DNA of 64,000 bases from Megasphaera hutchinsoni (GCF_001553405.1 NZ_KQ960952.1:305109-369108); one strand, 5' to 3'. Positions 18,277 to 28,242 are shown, counted from the first letter of the stretch. Numbers and translations: made by a program. Notes: a model not told the origin generated them from the letters alone.

Positions 18277-20357
18277 AGGGTAACTCCTTTATATCGTTGA
18301 AAATACCATTTTCCCTTATAATATGAAGCAATCAACTCGCCTGTCGTAGCTGGCGAAAAGCAAGAAATTCCCTCATATGCTGCTTTTTGTAACCACGCCG
18401 TACAAGCAGGAATACCCTTAACCGGACAATGAACAATCCACACTCCCGCACCTATTGGGGGAATAACATTACCCGTATCAGCACGATATAATTCTACACA
18501 GGATCCTGTCGGCACCTTATACAAACCAATACCATCCCACCAGAAATAAGGAATACCTGGATTACAAAGCATTTCACATCCTCCCTTTTTCAACTGATGG
18601 ATAGATGCACCTATGTCCATATATGGTGCTAATAAGGAAGCTAACGCCGGCGTTTCCCTGCCCGTAAGGGTGCATTCCTGTAAAACGAAAACGCCTTCAT
18701 ACCGTAACAAAGGTATTATTGTAGATACGACTTGTTCTGCCGTTTTACGACTTTCTTTATTATACCATAATCGAGCTAAATTATCTTTATCTATTACACA
18801 AATTGCCGTATCTTTGCCAACATCAAAACTATATACACGATACGTTGGCTGATACCACCACAACACCATATGCCAGAGCACACAACTCATAACCAAGGAA
18901 TAAATAACGGAACGACAACGCCAAGAAGAAAAAAGTAAACACCCAATAAAAACATACCAAAGAATCACATCTGGCACCAACCAAGCACCATGCCAATAAC
19001 GACTATATGGCAGGGCCGCTAAAAAATCATTTCCCTTAATAGCAAGCAACAATAACGGCTGTGCGATGGCTAAACATACATGCATCATGCCTAAAGAAAA
19101 AAAACTTATAACAGCCGCACTCAAGCCTAATATAATTACTACATCTAGTACAGGTGCTACCAATATATTGGCTACCAACGAATAAACGGGAAATGCTTGA
19201 AATGCCTTAAATAATAAGGGCACGATAAATACATGTGCACTTACACATAGCGACGTAGTTTCACACAAAAAAGACGGTAAAAAAGAAAAAAATTCTTTCA
19301 TGCGCGAATAAAAACACAAGATTCCAGCCGTAGCACCACAAGATAATTGAAATCCTAAATCAAATACAATAAACGGACTGCTTAGCATCATGATACCCAT
19401 AGCTATACCCAACGCATGCACCCCTATATATTCGCGTTTAGCTACGAGGCTATATACGTTGATTAAACTCATCAATAAAGAACGCGTGACAGGAGCTACA
19501 AACCCCGATAATGCACCATAAATAATCATGACCGTTGCAACAACAAAAAACCAAGAATACCCTTTTACACCTATCCCTCGACCAATCAATTGTAAAATCG
19601 TAAATAATAAAATCATATGTGAACCCGACACCGAAAGAATATGAATAAGACCCGTTATCGCAAAAGACTCTACTAAAGATGGGGGTAACGTTTCATATTC
19701 GCCCCCAAATAACAAGGCACTCATAACGCGTGCATCCTTAGTACCAAGGGCGGACTGAAACTTCCAATACAGCTGCTGACGTATATTCATCATACGATAT
19801 CGCCAGCCCGAACGAGTTGCTACATAAAATACCTCTGTGTTTTTTTTAATATACATGGAGCCAAATATATGCTGTTCTTTATCCCTATGATAGCGATCAA
19901 AACTACCTCGATTTTGGTAATACGAAAGTGCTTGTATCTTTCCACGCACCCGCAATACATCCCCTATTTGATACTTTGGTTCTGCCGGTATGCGAAGATA
20001 TATTTTCCCCTTATAAGGTGCTTGCAACGATACTATATACGTAGTCATCTCGCCCGTATTCGTTATAATTGTTCTTTTTTTCTCTTCCACCACGCCTACG
20101 ACTTGTATATATTTACCGATCATATAATATGGCAGCTGTGCATACTCACTTTCAGCAAATTGAATTCGTATTACCCCTATGCCTAAAGCAATCAACATCA
20201 AACACACAAAAAGCTGTGCCGTTGGCAAATGTTTCCGTCCTAAAAGTAACGCCCCTAAACAGACAACTCCACCGCTCCCCCAAATAGGAAAACCATATGC
20301 AGTTCCCAAAATTCCTGCAATCATAGCTAGGGCCATACTAATGCCGACATATTTCAT
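18273..20357 (-). CDS. comEC: ComEC/Rec2 competence channel with degenerate C-terminal nuclease-like domain
   Basis: Inner-membrane channel for single-stranded DNA during natural transformation, 694 residues. The N-terminal region has hydrophobic segments and an OB-like DUF4131 part (about 50-150). The central ComEC membrane core includes LVESFAITGLIHILSVSGSHM and LSGFVAPVTRSLLMS. The C-terminal metallo-beta-lactamase-like domain (from about 500) starts VYSFDVGKDTAI, as in LDVGQGDA of relatives. Where active members have THPHADHIGG, this one has LQECTLTGRETPALASLL, with no histidines. The domain is therefore structurally recognisable but probably catalytically dead. It overlaps comEA and holA by 4 bases each. 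Confidence 0.93.
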   Translation of the reverse strand: MKYVGISMALAMIAGILGTAYGFPIWGSGGVVCLGALLLGRKHLPTAQLFVCLMLIALGIGVIRIQFAESEYAQLPYYMIGKYIQVVGVVEEKKRTIITNTGEMTTYIVSLQAPYKGKIYLRIPAEPKYQIGDVLRVRGKIQALSYYQNRGSFDRYHRDKEQHIFGSMYIKKNTEVFYVATRSGWRYRMMNIRQQLYWKFQSALGTKDARVMSALLFGGEYETLPPSLVESFAITGLIHILSVSGSHMILLFTILQLIGRGIGVKGYSWFFVVATVMIIYGALSGFVAPVTRSLLMSLINVYSLVAKREYIGVHALGIAMGIMMLSSPFIVFDLGFQLSCGATAGILCFYSRMKEFFSFLPSFLCETTSLCVSAHVFIVPLLFKAFQAFPVYSLVANILVAPVLDVVIILGLSAAVISFFSLGMMHVCLAIAQPLLLLAIKGNDFLAALPYSRYWHGAWLVPDVILWYVFIGCLLFSSWRCRSVIYSLVMSCVLWHMVLWWYQPTYRVYSFDVGKDTAICVIDKDNLARLWYNKESRKTAEQVVSTIIPLLRYEGVFVLQECTLTGRETPALASLLAPYMDIGASIHQLKKGGCEMLCNPGIPYFWWDGIGLYKVPTGSCVELYRADTGNVIPPIGAGVWIVHCPVKGIPACTAWLQKAAYEGISCFSPATTGELIASYYKGKWYFQRYKGVTL

Positions 20358-20893
20358 ACTTTTATCGAATATTTAAACTCATCATATTTAGATGGTCCAA
20401 TTCCCTTAACCTTACAAATGTCCTGACAAGTTGTAAAAGGGCCATTTTTATTGCGATACATGACAATCCGTTTCGCCGTGGTCGGGCCAATCCCTGATAA
20501 TGTACTTAATTCTCGTTCATCGGCCTGATTAATATTCACCAATCCATCATCTTCTTGTGTATCTTTCGGCACCCCTTGACGAGTATAAGGAATATGAATA
20601 TGACTTCCATCAGTAGCCGTCGCTGCCATATTTACTTTGCTAACATCCGCATAGGCCACCACATCGCCTGCAGCATGGACCACTTCCCCAATACGCACGC
20701 CTTCATCAAAACTATATAATCCCGGATGCCGAACCGCTCCCGTAATAAACACATAATGAATCCCATCTTCTGGTTTCGTCACAACAGGAACGGGTTTTGC
20801 TGTAACCTGTTGTGACATGTATATTTGCCAACTAGTCAAACCAACTACACTCATTGCAATCACACATAACCCAAGTTTCCATTTTTTCATCAC
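20354..20893 (-). CDS. comEA: ComEA competence DNA receptor
   Basis: Membrane-anchored double-stranded DNA receptor that passes DNA to ComEC. It has 179 residues: an N-terminal membrane anchor (about 7-25), an SLBB-type domain (FITGAVRHPGLYSFDEGVRIGEVV, about 50-110) and a C-terminal tandem helix-hairpin-helix (VNINQADERELSTLSGIGPTTAKRIVMYR, then DICKVKGIGPSKYDEF). It overlaps comEC by 4 bases and starts the comEA-comEC-holA-polC-yerC run. In a diderm, a type IV pilus or secretin would also be needed; none is in the window. Confidence 0.95.
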   Translation of the reverse strand: MMKKWKLGLCVIAMSVVGLTSWQIYMSQQVTAKPVPVVTKPEDGIHYVFITGAVRHPGLYSFDEGVRIGEVVHAAGDVVAYADVSKVNMAATATDGSHIHIPYTRQGVPKDTQEDDGLVNINQADERELSTLSGIGPTTAKRIVMYRNKNGPFTTCQDICKVKGIGPSKYDEFKYSIKV

Positions 20894-21007
20894 ATGTCCT
20901 CCTTACAGTACATACGTATCCTTGCTTTTATTGTAACCAACAACATATAGAAAGAGGCAAAACTTCATCAATTCTTCATACAACCCCAATAACAACGTTA
21001 TAAAAAT

Positions 21008-21048
21008 AAAAAACGTATCCCAAAAATATATTTTAAGGATACGTTTTT
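21008..21048 (-). terminator. Terminator of the trkA-trkH-trkH operon
   Basis: Stem AAAAACGTATCC / GGATACGTTTTT (21008-21020 with 21037-21048), with a T-rich tail on the minus strand (TTTTTTATTTTTA). Confidence 0.85.
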
Positions 21049-21060
21049 ACGTTATCGTCT

Positions 21061-22515
21061 TTACCAATTTTTATAACTTTTCCAAAAAGACGGCATGAAT
21101 AATGCTAACACCGTGAAAGACTCCAACCGTCCCATCAACATGACGATGGACACAATAACCTTACTAAATGCTGGTAAGGGTGCATACGTACACGTAGCGC
21201 CAAACATACCAAACCCTGGTCCACAATTACTCAAACAAGAAACACTTACACTCATCGCCGCAAAAAGAGGCACACCATCCCATACTAACAAAAAAACACA
21301 TACCACATTAATCATGACACATACGAAAAAAAATCGGGCAACGCCATGAACAATATCCGCTGATACTTCCTCATGATTAGAATATACCGTCATCACTGCA
21401 CCAGGATGAATTTTTTGCCGTATCGTGTTCAGTAGCAAATGCCCTAACAACATCACACGCGTAACTTTAAAACCACCAGCTGTTGAACCAGCACAACCGC
21501 CAATAAACATCAACAATAATAAGACCAATTTTGAAAAACTTGGCCATTGATCAAAATCCGTTGATACATAACCAGTTGAAGAAGACAATGACACCACTTG
21601 GAATAATGCTTGTCGTACCGCCGTAATCCCCGGTACATCCATAACCATCATAATATTGCCAGCAATGGTAAGCGTAGCAATAGCAACCAACGCCAAATAG
21701 CATCGATATTCCGTGTTCTCCCAAGCAACACGCCACCCTCGTTTCCACATCGCAACATACATCCCAAAATTTGCACTCGAAAGCAACATAAAGACGATAA
21801 GTATCCCTTCAATATAGGGACTATGAAAATGGGCGACACTATCATTATAAGGCGAAAATCCGCCCGTAGCAATCGTAGAAAAAGCGTGATTTAAAGCGAT
21901 AACCGGCGATAAACCACTGACCCAAAGTGCCAAAAACACTGCCCCCGTAAATATTGCATAAACGATAAATAACGCTTGTGCCATTTCTCTAATACGAGGC
22001 AACGAACGCGACGACGATGGTCCCGTACTTTCCGCATTGAACATATGCACCGTACCATGTCCTAATTGCGGTAAAAAAGCAATGAAAATAACAATAATTC
22101 CCAAACCGCCTAACCAATGCGTTTCACTCCGCCAAAGCAATACACTTTGAGGAATAAGTGATACATCAGAAATAACCGTTGCCCCCGTACCAGAAAAGCC
22201 AGAAATACTTTCCGTCCAACCTTCAATCACACCCAAATAATGACCTAATATATACGGCAACATACCAATTAAAGCAACTGCAACCCAACCTAAGGTGGTA
22301 ATGGCAATCCCCTCACGCACACTCAACGAACGCTGAATAACCGTACCATACAGCCGAAAACCTCTGCCGATACCAAAAGCAATAAGAATCGTCATACCAA
22401 AAGTGAACCAACAACTTTCACCATACCACAAGGCTACACCAAGGGGTAAAAAAAGCGTAATTGCTACGGCTGTCAATAAATTGCCTAATACATATATAAC
22501 TACTTTACTATCCAT
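21061..22515 (-). CDS. trkH: TrkH-family potassium transporter subunit (second copy)
   Basis: K+-translocating membrane subunit, 484 residues with four membrane-pore-membrane repeats. Pore-lining segments are SGFSGTGATV, FSTIATGGFSP, SLSSSTGYVSTDF and the last SVSCLSNCGPGFGMFG, each with the conserved selectivity glycine. GGCAGSTAGGFKVTR is the diagnostic segment before the fourth repeat. It lies 9 bases after another trkH and shares one trkA, so either copy could use the same gating ring. It has the better-conserved pores of the two. Confidence 0.93.
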   Translation of the reverse strand: MDSKVVIYVLGNLLTAVAITLFLPLGVALWYGESCWFTFGMTILIAFGIGRGFRLYGTVIQRSLSVREGIAITTLGWVAVALIGMLPYILGHYLGVIEGWTESISGFSGTGATVISDVSLIPQSVLLWRSETHWLGGLGIIVIFIAFLPQLGHGTVHMFNAESTGPSSSRSLPRIREMAQALFIVYAIFTGAVFLALWVSGLSPVIALNHAFSTIATGGFSPYNDSVAHFHSPYIEGILIVFMLLSSANFGMYVAMWKRGWRVAWENTEYRCYLALVAIATLTIAGNIMMVMDVPGITAVRQALFQVVSLSSSTGYVSTDFDQWPSFSKLVLLLLMFIGGCAGSTAGGFKVTRVMLLGHLLLNTIRQKIHPGAVMTVYSNHEEVSADIVHGVARFFFVCVMINVVCVFLLVWDGVPLFAAMSVSVSCLSNCGPGFGMFGATCTYAPLPAFSKVIVSIVMLMGRLESFTVLALFMPSFWKSYKNW

Positions 22516-22524
22516 GCCTATCTC

Positions 22525-23964
22525 CTACCACTGCCGCCGCAGATATTGTATTCCCGTATGTACCATGATAAAAAAGGAAAAAATTTCTATCCGGCCGATT
22601 ATCATCAACAACGCACTATATACTTTTACCCACATAGGTAAAAAAACAATATCTCCATGACTAAATAGATACACAGTCGTCCCTGTACTAGAAAGAGCAC
22701 CAATCGATAAACCCATGGCGGTTAAAGGAGATATACCACCTAAAGAAATAACCAATGCCGAAACGAAAAAAACCGCTACAAACAAGAAAAAATACGTCAA
22801 TATACGACTCATAATTTGCATTTCCACGGGCATTTTATTGACCGATATATGCAATACCATGCGAGGATGTAAAGTACGCTTCATTTCTTGAATTGCTACC
22901 TTTATGAGAATAATACAACGTATAATCCGCAAACCACCTGTAACCGATCCCATACCGCCACCAATAAATGCACTAATAAACAAGATAAACACGGCCATAT
23001 CTGGCCACTTTGCTACATCCGTAAGCACATAACCACTCGTTGATAAAAACGACAATGTATGAAATAATCCATATTCTATAGCCTCTATCATCGAATAAGA
23101 ACATATGCGATACAAGACGACAGCAATACCTAAACCACCGCAAAGGATTAGTCCCATAAACACACGCCATTCAATATCACAAAACATATCTTTAAGGCGT
23201 TCATATCTCATTTCTTTACTAAAAAGCAAAAAATTTCCTGCCCCCAATAACATACCTATACTCGTCACACCAAGCACACCAGGCATATGTGCATATGTAC
23301 CTAGCGTCTGATAACCACCACCCATGGAAACTGTCAATAACGCCTGAACTAATGCATCCTGTAACGGCATATGACAAAGCACATAACCACTTATGATGAG
23401 TAACGTAAAACAAACATAAAGAAAACCCAATCGCTTTGCCCGCCCATCCAGCTGATGAAACAAGGGACTAAAATGAATACGTTGACGAGCTGACAAAAAT
23501 AATCCGAAACAGCCACTTACCTGAGGCATAATCGTTGCCAGCAAGAGTATAAAATGCAATCCACCTAGCCAGGTTAATACACCTCGCCATATGCCAAGCA
23601 CAGCTATCTGCTGAATATACACAGGATGTAAGACGATACCCGTTGTTGTACATGCCGAAGCACTTTCAAAAAACGCATCGCCCACACTGTACTGCCCTGT
23701 CAAAAAAAAGGGAATCATGCCTAACCCCGTCATCACCATCCAGATCACGCCCATATACCAAGCACTTTCACGGACACTACATTGTTTATTATGATGGCGA
23801 CCATAATATATACAGCCTACACTTAAAACCAATGCGGCAAAAAAAGAAGGCAAAAATAACCCCTCCGTACCAACGAAAAAGGAAATCCCAACGGGAAACA
23901 AAAAAACAATCCCATCAATACATAACATCCGTCCTAATAAAAAGAAAAACAATCGATTGTTCAT
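22525..23964 (-). CDS. trkH: TrkH-family potassium transporter subunit (first copy)
   Basis: A paralogue of the following gene, 479 residues with the same fold. Recognisable pore segments are SASACTTTGIV, LTVSMGGGYQTLG, SFLSTSGYVLTD and GALSSTGTTVYLFS. GGGMGSVTGGLRIIR replaces the usual G..GSTAGG segment. The first pore (CTTTGIV) and the second (SMGGGYQ) differ more from consensus, which suggests altered ion selectivity or a specialised partner role. It begins one base after the trkA stop and ends 9 bases before the other copy. Confidence 0.92.
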   Translation of the reverse strand: MNNRLFFFLLGRMLCIDGIVFLFPVGISFFVGTEGLFLPSFFAALVLSVGCIYYGRHHNKQCSVRESAWYMGVIWMVMTGLGMIPFFLTGQYSVGDAFFESASACTTTGIVLHPVYIQQIAVLGIWRGVLTWLGGLHFILLLATIMPQVSGCFGLFLSARQRIHFSPLFHQLDGRAKRLGFLYVCFTLLIISGYVLCHMPLQDALVQALLTVSMGGGYQTLGTYAHMPGVLGVTSIGMLLGAGNFLLFSKEMRYERLKDMFCDIEWRVFMGLILCGGLGIAVVLYRICSYSMIEAIEYGLFHTLSFLSTSGYVLTDVAKWPDMAVFILFISAFIGGGMGSVTGGLRIIRCIILIKVAIQEMKRTLHPRMVLHISVNKMPVEMQIMSRILTYFFLFVAVFFVSALVISLGGISPLTAMGLSIGALSSTGTTVYLFSHGDIVFLPMWVKVYSALLMIIGRIEIFSFFIMVHTGIQYLRRQW

Positions 23965-23965
23965 C

Positions 23966-25321
23966 TTAATTCCTACCTTTAAAATACGTCATGACCTTTT
24001 GCGAATGCGCCATTTCCATCATAAGAATCGCCCGATCCCCTTCCATAAGTGTCGACGCACCATTAGGAATATATGTTTTGCCGTCACGTACATACGCACA
24101 TACCAAACATTCTTTTGGCAAGTTAATATCCATTAATCGCTTATTCACGACGGGAGCCCCCTGACGAACCTGCACTTCTACGGCTTCCGCCTTAGCGCCT
24201 TCTAACAAAGACACCGAAATAACACCGCCTTGCCGTGCTATCGCTAAAACTTCACTTGCCGACAACAACCGCGTTGAAAGCACCACATCTACCCCTACTT
24301 TTTCCATCAAATCAGCATATTCCATACGTGATACGCGCACAATCGTTTTTTTTGCACCTAAATGTTTTGCAATCAATGCTAGCATTAAATTCAACCGATC
24401 ATCATCAGTTACGCAAACAACCGCATCAGCCACAGCAATTCCCTCTTGTTCTAACAGATCGATATCCGTCCCATCACCACAAATAGCCATGCCATTACGT
24501 AAATGTTCCGCTACAAGCAAACTTCGTTCCTTATCCTTATCAATAATCTTTACATCCACATCCTGTTGATCGAGTAACGGTGCTAAAAAACGACCAGTCC
24601 GCCCAGCCCCGATAATCATGACTCGTTTAATCCGTGTTACATCATGCTTGAGCCACTCCTTACTAAACGCCTCTATCCCCTTCGGTTCCCCAATAAAATA
24701 CGCATTATCATCAGGCATTAATTGATCATCACCATGGGGAATAATCATTTTCTTGTTTCTAAAAATCATGCTAACCAATATATTCTTTGGAATAGCCAAA
24801 TCCTTAAAAGGAATTCCAATCAGTGCCGACTTAGAAGACATCTTCGTTTCTAACATGCGCACCTTGCCATTGGCAAAATCTTCTACATTAAGTGCGGCCG
24901 GCGTCATCAAAATGCGATTAATTTCCTTTGCCGTAATAAATTCAGGATTTAACAAACGATCAATATCAAAATTTTCTTTTAAATACTCTCGTGCCTCCGA
25001 CATAAATTCCATATCACGAATACGAGCAGCCGTATACTTCACCCCGTGCTTTTTAGCTAAAATACAAGCAACCATGTTTACTTCATCAACAGCCGTAGCC
25101 GCAATCAGCATATCGGCGCCACGAATATCTGGATCATTCATCGTCAACGGACTCGAACCATTAGCCGCAATCGTTAACACATCCAAATTATTTTTTATCA
25201 CTTCCAATCGTTCTTCGTCATGATCGACAACAACGACATCAAAATCTTCATTAGATAAAAGCTCGGCAATCGTATATCCTAACTTACCTGCCCCAATAAT
25301 AACTATACGCAAACTGCTCAC
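23966..25321 (-). CDS. trkA: Trk system NAD-binding regulatory subunit TrkA
   Basis: Cytoplasmic gating ring of Trk K+ uptake, 451 residues, a tandem double form. Each half has an RCK-N Rossmann domain (VIIGAGKLGYTIAELL at the start, MIIGAGRTGRFLAPLL near 233) and an RCK-C domain. NAD-binding acidic residues VVVDHD and VKIIDKD are kept. It leads an operon with two trkH genes and ends one base before the first. Confidence 0.96.
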   Translation of the reverse strand: MSSLRIVIIGAGKLGYTIAELLSNEDFDVVVVDHDEERLEVIKNNLDVLTIAANGSSPLTMNDPDIRGADMLIAATAVDEVNMVACILAKKHGVKYTAARIRDMEFMSEAREYLKENFDIDRLLNPEFITAKEINRILMTPAALNVEDFANGKVRMLETKMSSKSALIGIPFKDLAIPKNILVSMIFRNKKMIIPHGDDQLMPDDNAYFIGEPKGIEAFSKEWLKHDVTRIKRVMIIGAGRTGRFLAPLLDQQDVDVKIIDKDKERSLLVAEHLRNGMAICGDGTDIDLLEQEGIAVADAVVCVTDDDRLNLMLALIAKHLGAKKTIVRVSRMEYADLMEKVGVDVVLSTRLLSASEVLAIARQGGVISVSLLEGAKAEAVEVQVRQGAPVVNKRLMDINLPKECLVCAYVRDGKTYIPNGASTLMEGDRAILMMEMAHSQKVMTYFKGRN

Positions 25322-25433
25322 CTCAACACATCCTATACCGAATATAAACCCTTTCTCTGGCTACTATCATACGCTTTTTACCAATGTAAAAGCAAGTAAA
25401 AACAGTTCCCCTTGCCATCACAATACAATATAG

Positions 25434-26066
25434 CTATACACCCCGCATATCAGGTGGCCAAATATACTTATGCATCTGCAATTGTAACCGCCATGACGTC
25501 AATGAATACCGCTCCATATATGTTACAATATCACGTGGTGCTAACGTTTCAAACACAGCCCCAACATAAATAGCACATGTAGGTTGCACCTCTTCACACA
25601 ATATACGTGCTACCTCTAAATCTTGATATGACCCAACTACAAATTTTAACACATCTTGCGATCGCAGATGCCGAAAATTAGGTGCATACATTTTTTCTTC
25701 CATTTGCGAAAACGGACCTTTGTAATCAATAGTAAACCAAACATGTGGATATACCATATAAGGTAAAATATCGACACTTCCATTTGTTTCAATATTAACA
25801 TCCTGTGCCGAAAGTGCTTGCAATAAACCATGAATCGGTTGTAATAATGGCTCACCACCAGTCAGCGTAACATTCCGATAACGGACAGCCGCTACAATAT
25901 CTTCAACGTCCATCGACCGCCCTTCAGCAAAAGCATAGGTTGTATCACAATAAATACAACGCAAATTACACCCACATAATCGAATAAAAGAGGCGAGCTC
26001 ACCAGCTCGCCTACCTTCACCATCAATACTATGAAAAATTTCATTAATATACAACTTATTTTTCAT
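25434..26066 (-). CDS. queE: 7-carboxy-7-deazaguanine synthase (radical SAM)
   Basis: Radical SAM enzyme that contracts 6-carboxytetrahydropterin to 7-carboxy-7-deazaguanine in queuosine synthesis. The Fe-S motif CX3CX2C is CNLRCIYC, and the family N-terminus reads INEIFHSIDGEG. LTGGEPLLQP is the SAM-contacting segment. I favour the ATG at 26066 (210 residues); an ATG at 26078 is also possible because GAAGGGA lies between. Either start overlaps the end of queD. The queD-queE pair makes a two-step module; queC and queF are not in the window. Confidence 0.93.
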   Translation of the reverse strand: MKNKLYINEIFHSIDGEGRRAGELASFIRLCGCNLRCIYCDTTYAFAEGRSMDVEDIVAAVRYRNVTLTGGEPLLQPIHGLLQALSAQDVNIETNGSVDILPYMVYPHVWFTIDYKGPFSQMEEKMYAPNFRHLRSQDVLKFVVGSYQDLEVARILCEEVQPTCAIYVGAVFETLAPRDIVTYMERYSLTSWRLQLQMHKYIWPPDMRGV

Positions 26067-26385
26067 AGATAGCCACATTCCCTTCGCTTTCTTGTATTTC
26101 CACTTTTACACAATAAGGCACCGTATCGCAAATCCATTTAGCCAAATTTTCTGCCGTAGGATTAAAGGGAAACAATTCATTCAAATATTGATGATCCAAT
26201 TTACCATGCACCAATTCTTTAATTTGCTTAAAATCAACGATCATACCCTGTTCATTTAATTCAGCCGCTTGACAAGTAACATAAATAATCCAATTATGGC
26301 CATGTAAATGACGACATTTACTCTCATAATCTAAATGCAACTGATGTGCAGCAGATATTTCCAGTCGCTTTCTAACCGTAAACAT
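26056..26385 (-). CDS. queD: 6-carboxy-5,6,7,8-tetrahydropterin synthase
   Basis: Converts dihydroneopterin triphosphate to 6-carboxytetrahydropterin, the substrate of the adjacent QueE. The 109 residues contain the zinc histidines in AAHQL and HLHGHNW and the downstream acidic motif MIVDFKQIK, followed by LDHQYLNE. It overlaps queE and lies 14 bases after deoD. Confidence 0.95.
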   Translation of the reverse strand: MFTVRKRLEISAAHQLHLDYESKCRHLHGHNWIIYVTCQAAELNEQGMIVDFKQIKELVHGKLDHQYLNELFPFNPTAENLAKWICDTVPYCVKVEIQESEGNVAIYEK

Positions 26386-26399
26386 ACACGTATTGCCCC

Positions 26400-27107
26400 C
26401 TACTCTTCAATAGCCGTATCCAAGGCAATGTGAATCATATTATTAAATGAAAGCTGTCGTTCTTCGGGAGTGCAAGCTTCTTTAGTAATCAACTGATCGC
26501 TAACCGTAAATAATCCCAACGCAGCAACGCCATACTTAGCGGCCAACACATATAACCCAGCTGTTTCCATTTCTACCGCAAGGATATCGTAAGCAGACAA
26601 TTTATCGTTATCAATTTCATCATCATAAAAGCGATCAACTGAAATAACATTTCCTACCCGTACAGGAATATGTGCCGCTATGGCGTTATCATACGCCTTC
26701 CGTAGCAACTCAAAATTAGCAATCGGAGCAAACTGAATAGATGGACCAAAAATATTGCGAATAATCCCCGAATCGGTAGTCGCTGCTTGGGCTATCACCA
26801 CATCACGCAAAGGAATATCCTTTTGCATCCCCCCACACGTGCCTACGCGAATTAACCGTTTTGCCCCATATTCACGAATTAATTCCTGCACATAAATAGA
26901 AATAGAAGGAATACCCATTCCCGTTCCCTGTACAGAAATTCGCTTACCTTTATATGTACCCGTAAACCCTAACATATTACGTATATCCGTATAACATATA
27001 ACATCCTTTAAAAAGGTTTCTGCAATATACTTAGCACGTAAAGGATCCCCTGGTAATAATACCGTTTCAGCAATTTGTCCCGTTGTCGCTGCAATATGTA
27101 AACTCAT
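26400..27107 (-). CDS. deoD: Purine nucleoside phosphorylase, DeoD type
   Basis: Hexameric phosphorylase that splits purine (deoxy)ribonucleosides for salvage. The 235 residues match the E. coli-type family. Visible are the phosphate-binding [36 protein letters not shown] and TVSDQL. It heads a leftward unit with queD and queE. Its promoter region mirrors that of the divergent gene at 27307. Confidence 0.96.
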   Translation of the reverse strand: MSLHIAATTGQIAETVLLPGDPLRAKYIAETFLKDVICYTDIRNMLGFTGTYKGKRISVQGTGMGIPSISIYVQELIREYGAKRLIRVGTCGGMQKDIPLRDVVIAQAATTDSGIIRNIFGPSIQFAPIANFELLRKAYDNAIAAHIPVRVGNVISVDRFYDDEIDNDKLSAYDILAVEMETAGLYVLAAKYGVAALGLFTVSDQLITKEACTPEERQLSFNNMIHIALDTAIEE

Positions 27108-27151
27108 ATCTAACCTCCTTGAGAATATCCATCACCATTTTCTGTATATGA

Positions 27152-27263
27152 AGTATTATAACACATTTTTTCTACAACGATAGTTATTCCCGTAAATTAA
27201 TCTAGCCACACGAGAAATTGTCCTGTCCAATACCCATATCTACAAAACATGTGTTATAATACT
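27152..27263. promoter_or_regulatory. Divergent promoters with a 15-bp inverted repeat (deoD / FAH gene)
   Basis: The sequence ATGTGTTATAATACT occurs on the minus strand at 27152-27166, driving deoD, and on the plus strand at 27249-27263, driving the FAH-family gene. Each contains an extended -10 (TGTTATAAT). No convincing -35 is seen. The shared flanks beyond the -10 hint at a common regulator or a duplicated promoter. Confidence 0.65.
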
Positions 27264-27306
27264 GATACAAATAACCTAACTATACTTAGTAAAAGGAGAC
27301 TTAATC

Positions 27307-28215
27307 ATGGGCATAAAAAAATTAGCAACCTTTGAGTTTGCTGGATATCCGCAGTGGGGCGTTCTCACTGAAGACGAAACCGGCATTTATAGTGCCTTTT
27401 CCTTAGAAGAAGCATTTTTCATTCCCCTTCCAGAAACACTATTAGAATTTGTACGTTTAGGTAACGACGGACTATTAGCACTAGCCAGTGCATGGGAACA
27501 AAACGAAACAACAAAAGCCGTTTCACCTATTGCCTTAGACACAGTACAAATACTAGCCCCCTTTCCTGAAGTAGAAAGAAACATCTTCTGTGTAGGAAAA
27601 AATTATAGTGACCACATTGACGAATTAAAAGACCTAGCACCCCAGCTAGCACCACAGCCAACCCATCCTGTAATTTTTACCAAAGCGGCCACCTCCGTAA
27701 TTGGCACAAACGAAATCATTCAATCCCATAAAGGAATTACAAAAGAACTCGATTACGAGGGGGAACTGGCCGTCATCATTGGCAAAACAGGCATCGACAT
27801 CAGCGAAGCCGAAGCAATGAACTATGTATACGGTTTTACCATCCTCAACGACATTACTGCACGCGATTTACAACGCAATCACGAACAATGGTTTCTCGGC
27901 AAAAGCCTGCAAACCTTCTGTCCCATGGGGCCCTACCTCCTCTTGCGTGATGCTGCACCTTCCTCCTTTACCATTACCACTGAAGTAAACGGACAACTAC
28001 GGCAAGATGCCTCAACGGCAGAATGCATATTCTCTATTGCCCACTTAATTCATACCCTATCGCAAGGCATGCCCTTGATGGCCGGAGATGTACTCGCAAC
28101 AGGCACCCCTTCAGGTGTTGGCATGGGCTTTAACCCACCACGCTATCTGAAAACACACGATACGGTAAGCGTCAACATATCCGCTATCGGTACCTTAACC
28201 AACACCATCGAATAA
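27307..28215 (+). CDS. Fumarylacetoacetate hydrolase (FAH) family protein
   Basis: 302 residues with an N-terminal family-specific domain and a C-terminal FAH fold. FCVGKNYSDHIDEL, the metal-binding acids in ELDYEGELAVIIG, FTILNDITARDLQ and GDVLATGTPSGVG are all present. Such proteins act as acylpyruvate hydrolases, oxaloacetate decarboxylases or 2-hydroxyhepta-2,4-diene-1,7-dioate isomerases. Sequence and isolation from catabolic genes do not decide which. Strong AAAGGAG ribosome-binding site; monocistronic, ended by the hairpin at 28243. Confidence 0.92.
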   Translation: MGIKKLATFEFAGYPQWGVLTEDETGIYSAFSLEEAFFIPLPETLLEFVRLGNDGLLALASAWEQNETTKAVSPIALDTVQILAPFPEVERNIFCVGKNYSDHIDELKDLAPQLAPQPTHPVIFTKAATSVIGTNEIIQSHKGITKELDYEGELAVIIGKTGIDISEAEAMNYVYGFTILNDITARDLQRNHEQWFLGKSLQTFCPMGPYLLLRDAAPSSFTITTEVNGQLRQDASTAECIFSIAHLIHTLSQGMPLMAGDVLATGTPSGVGMGFNPPRYLKTHDTVSVNISAIGTLTNTIE

Positions 28216-28242
28216 ATAAAAAGCAAAAATAGCATGACACAC

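Noticed and set aside
18273..18800. ComEC C-terminus as a frameshifted nuclease domain
   Set aside because: The frame stays open with domain-like hydrophobic patterning to the stop and the 4-base overlap with holA. The loss of ligands is by substitution.
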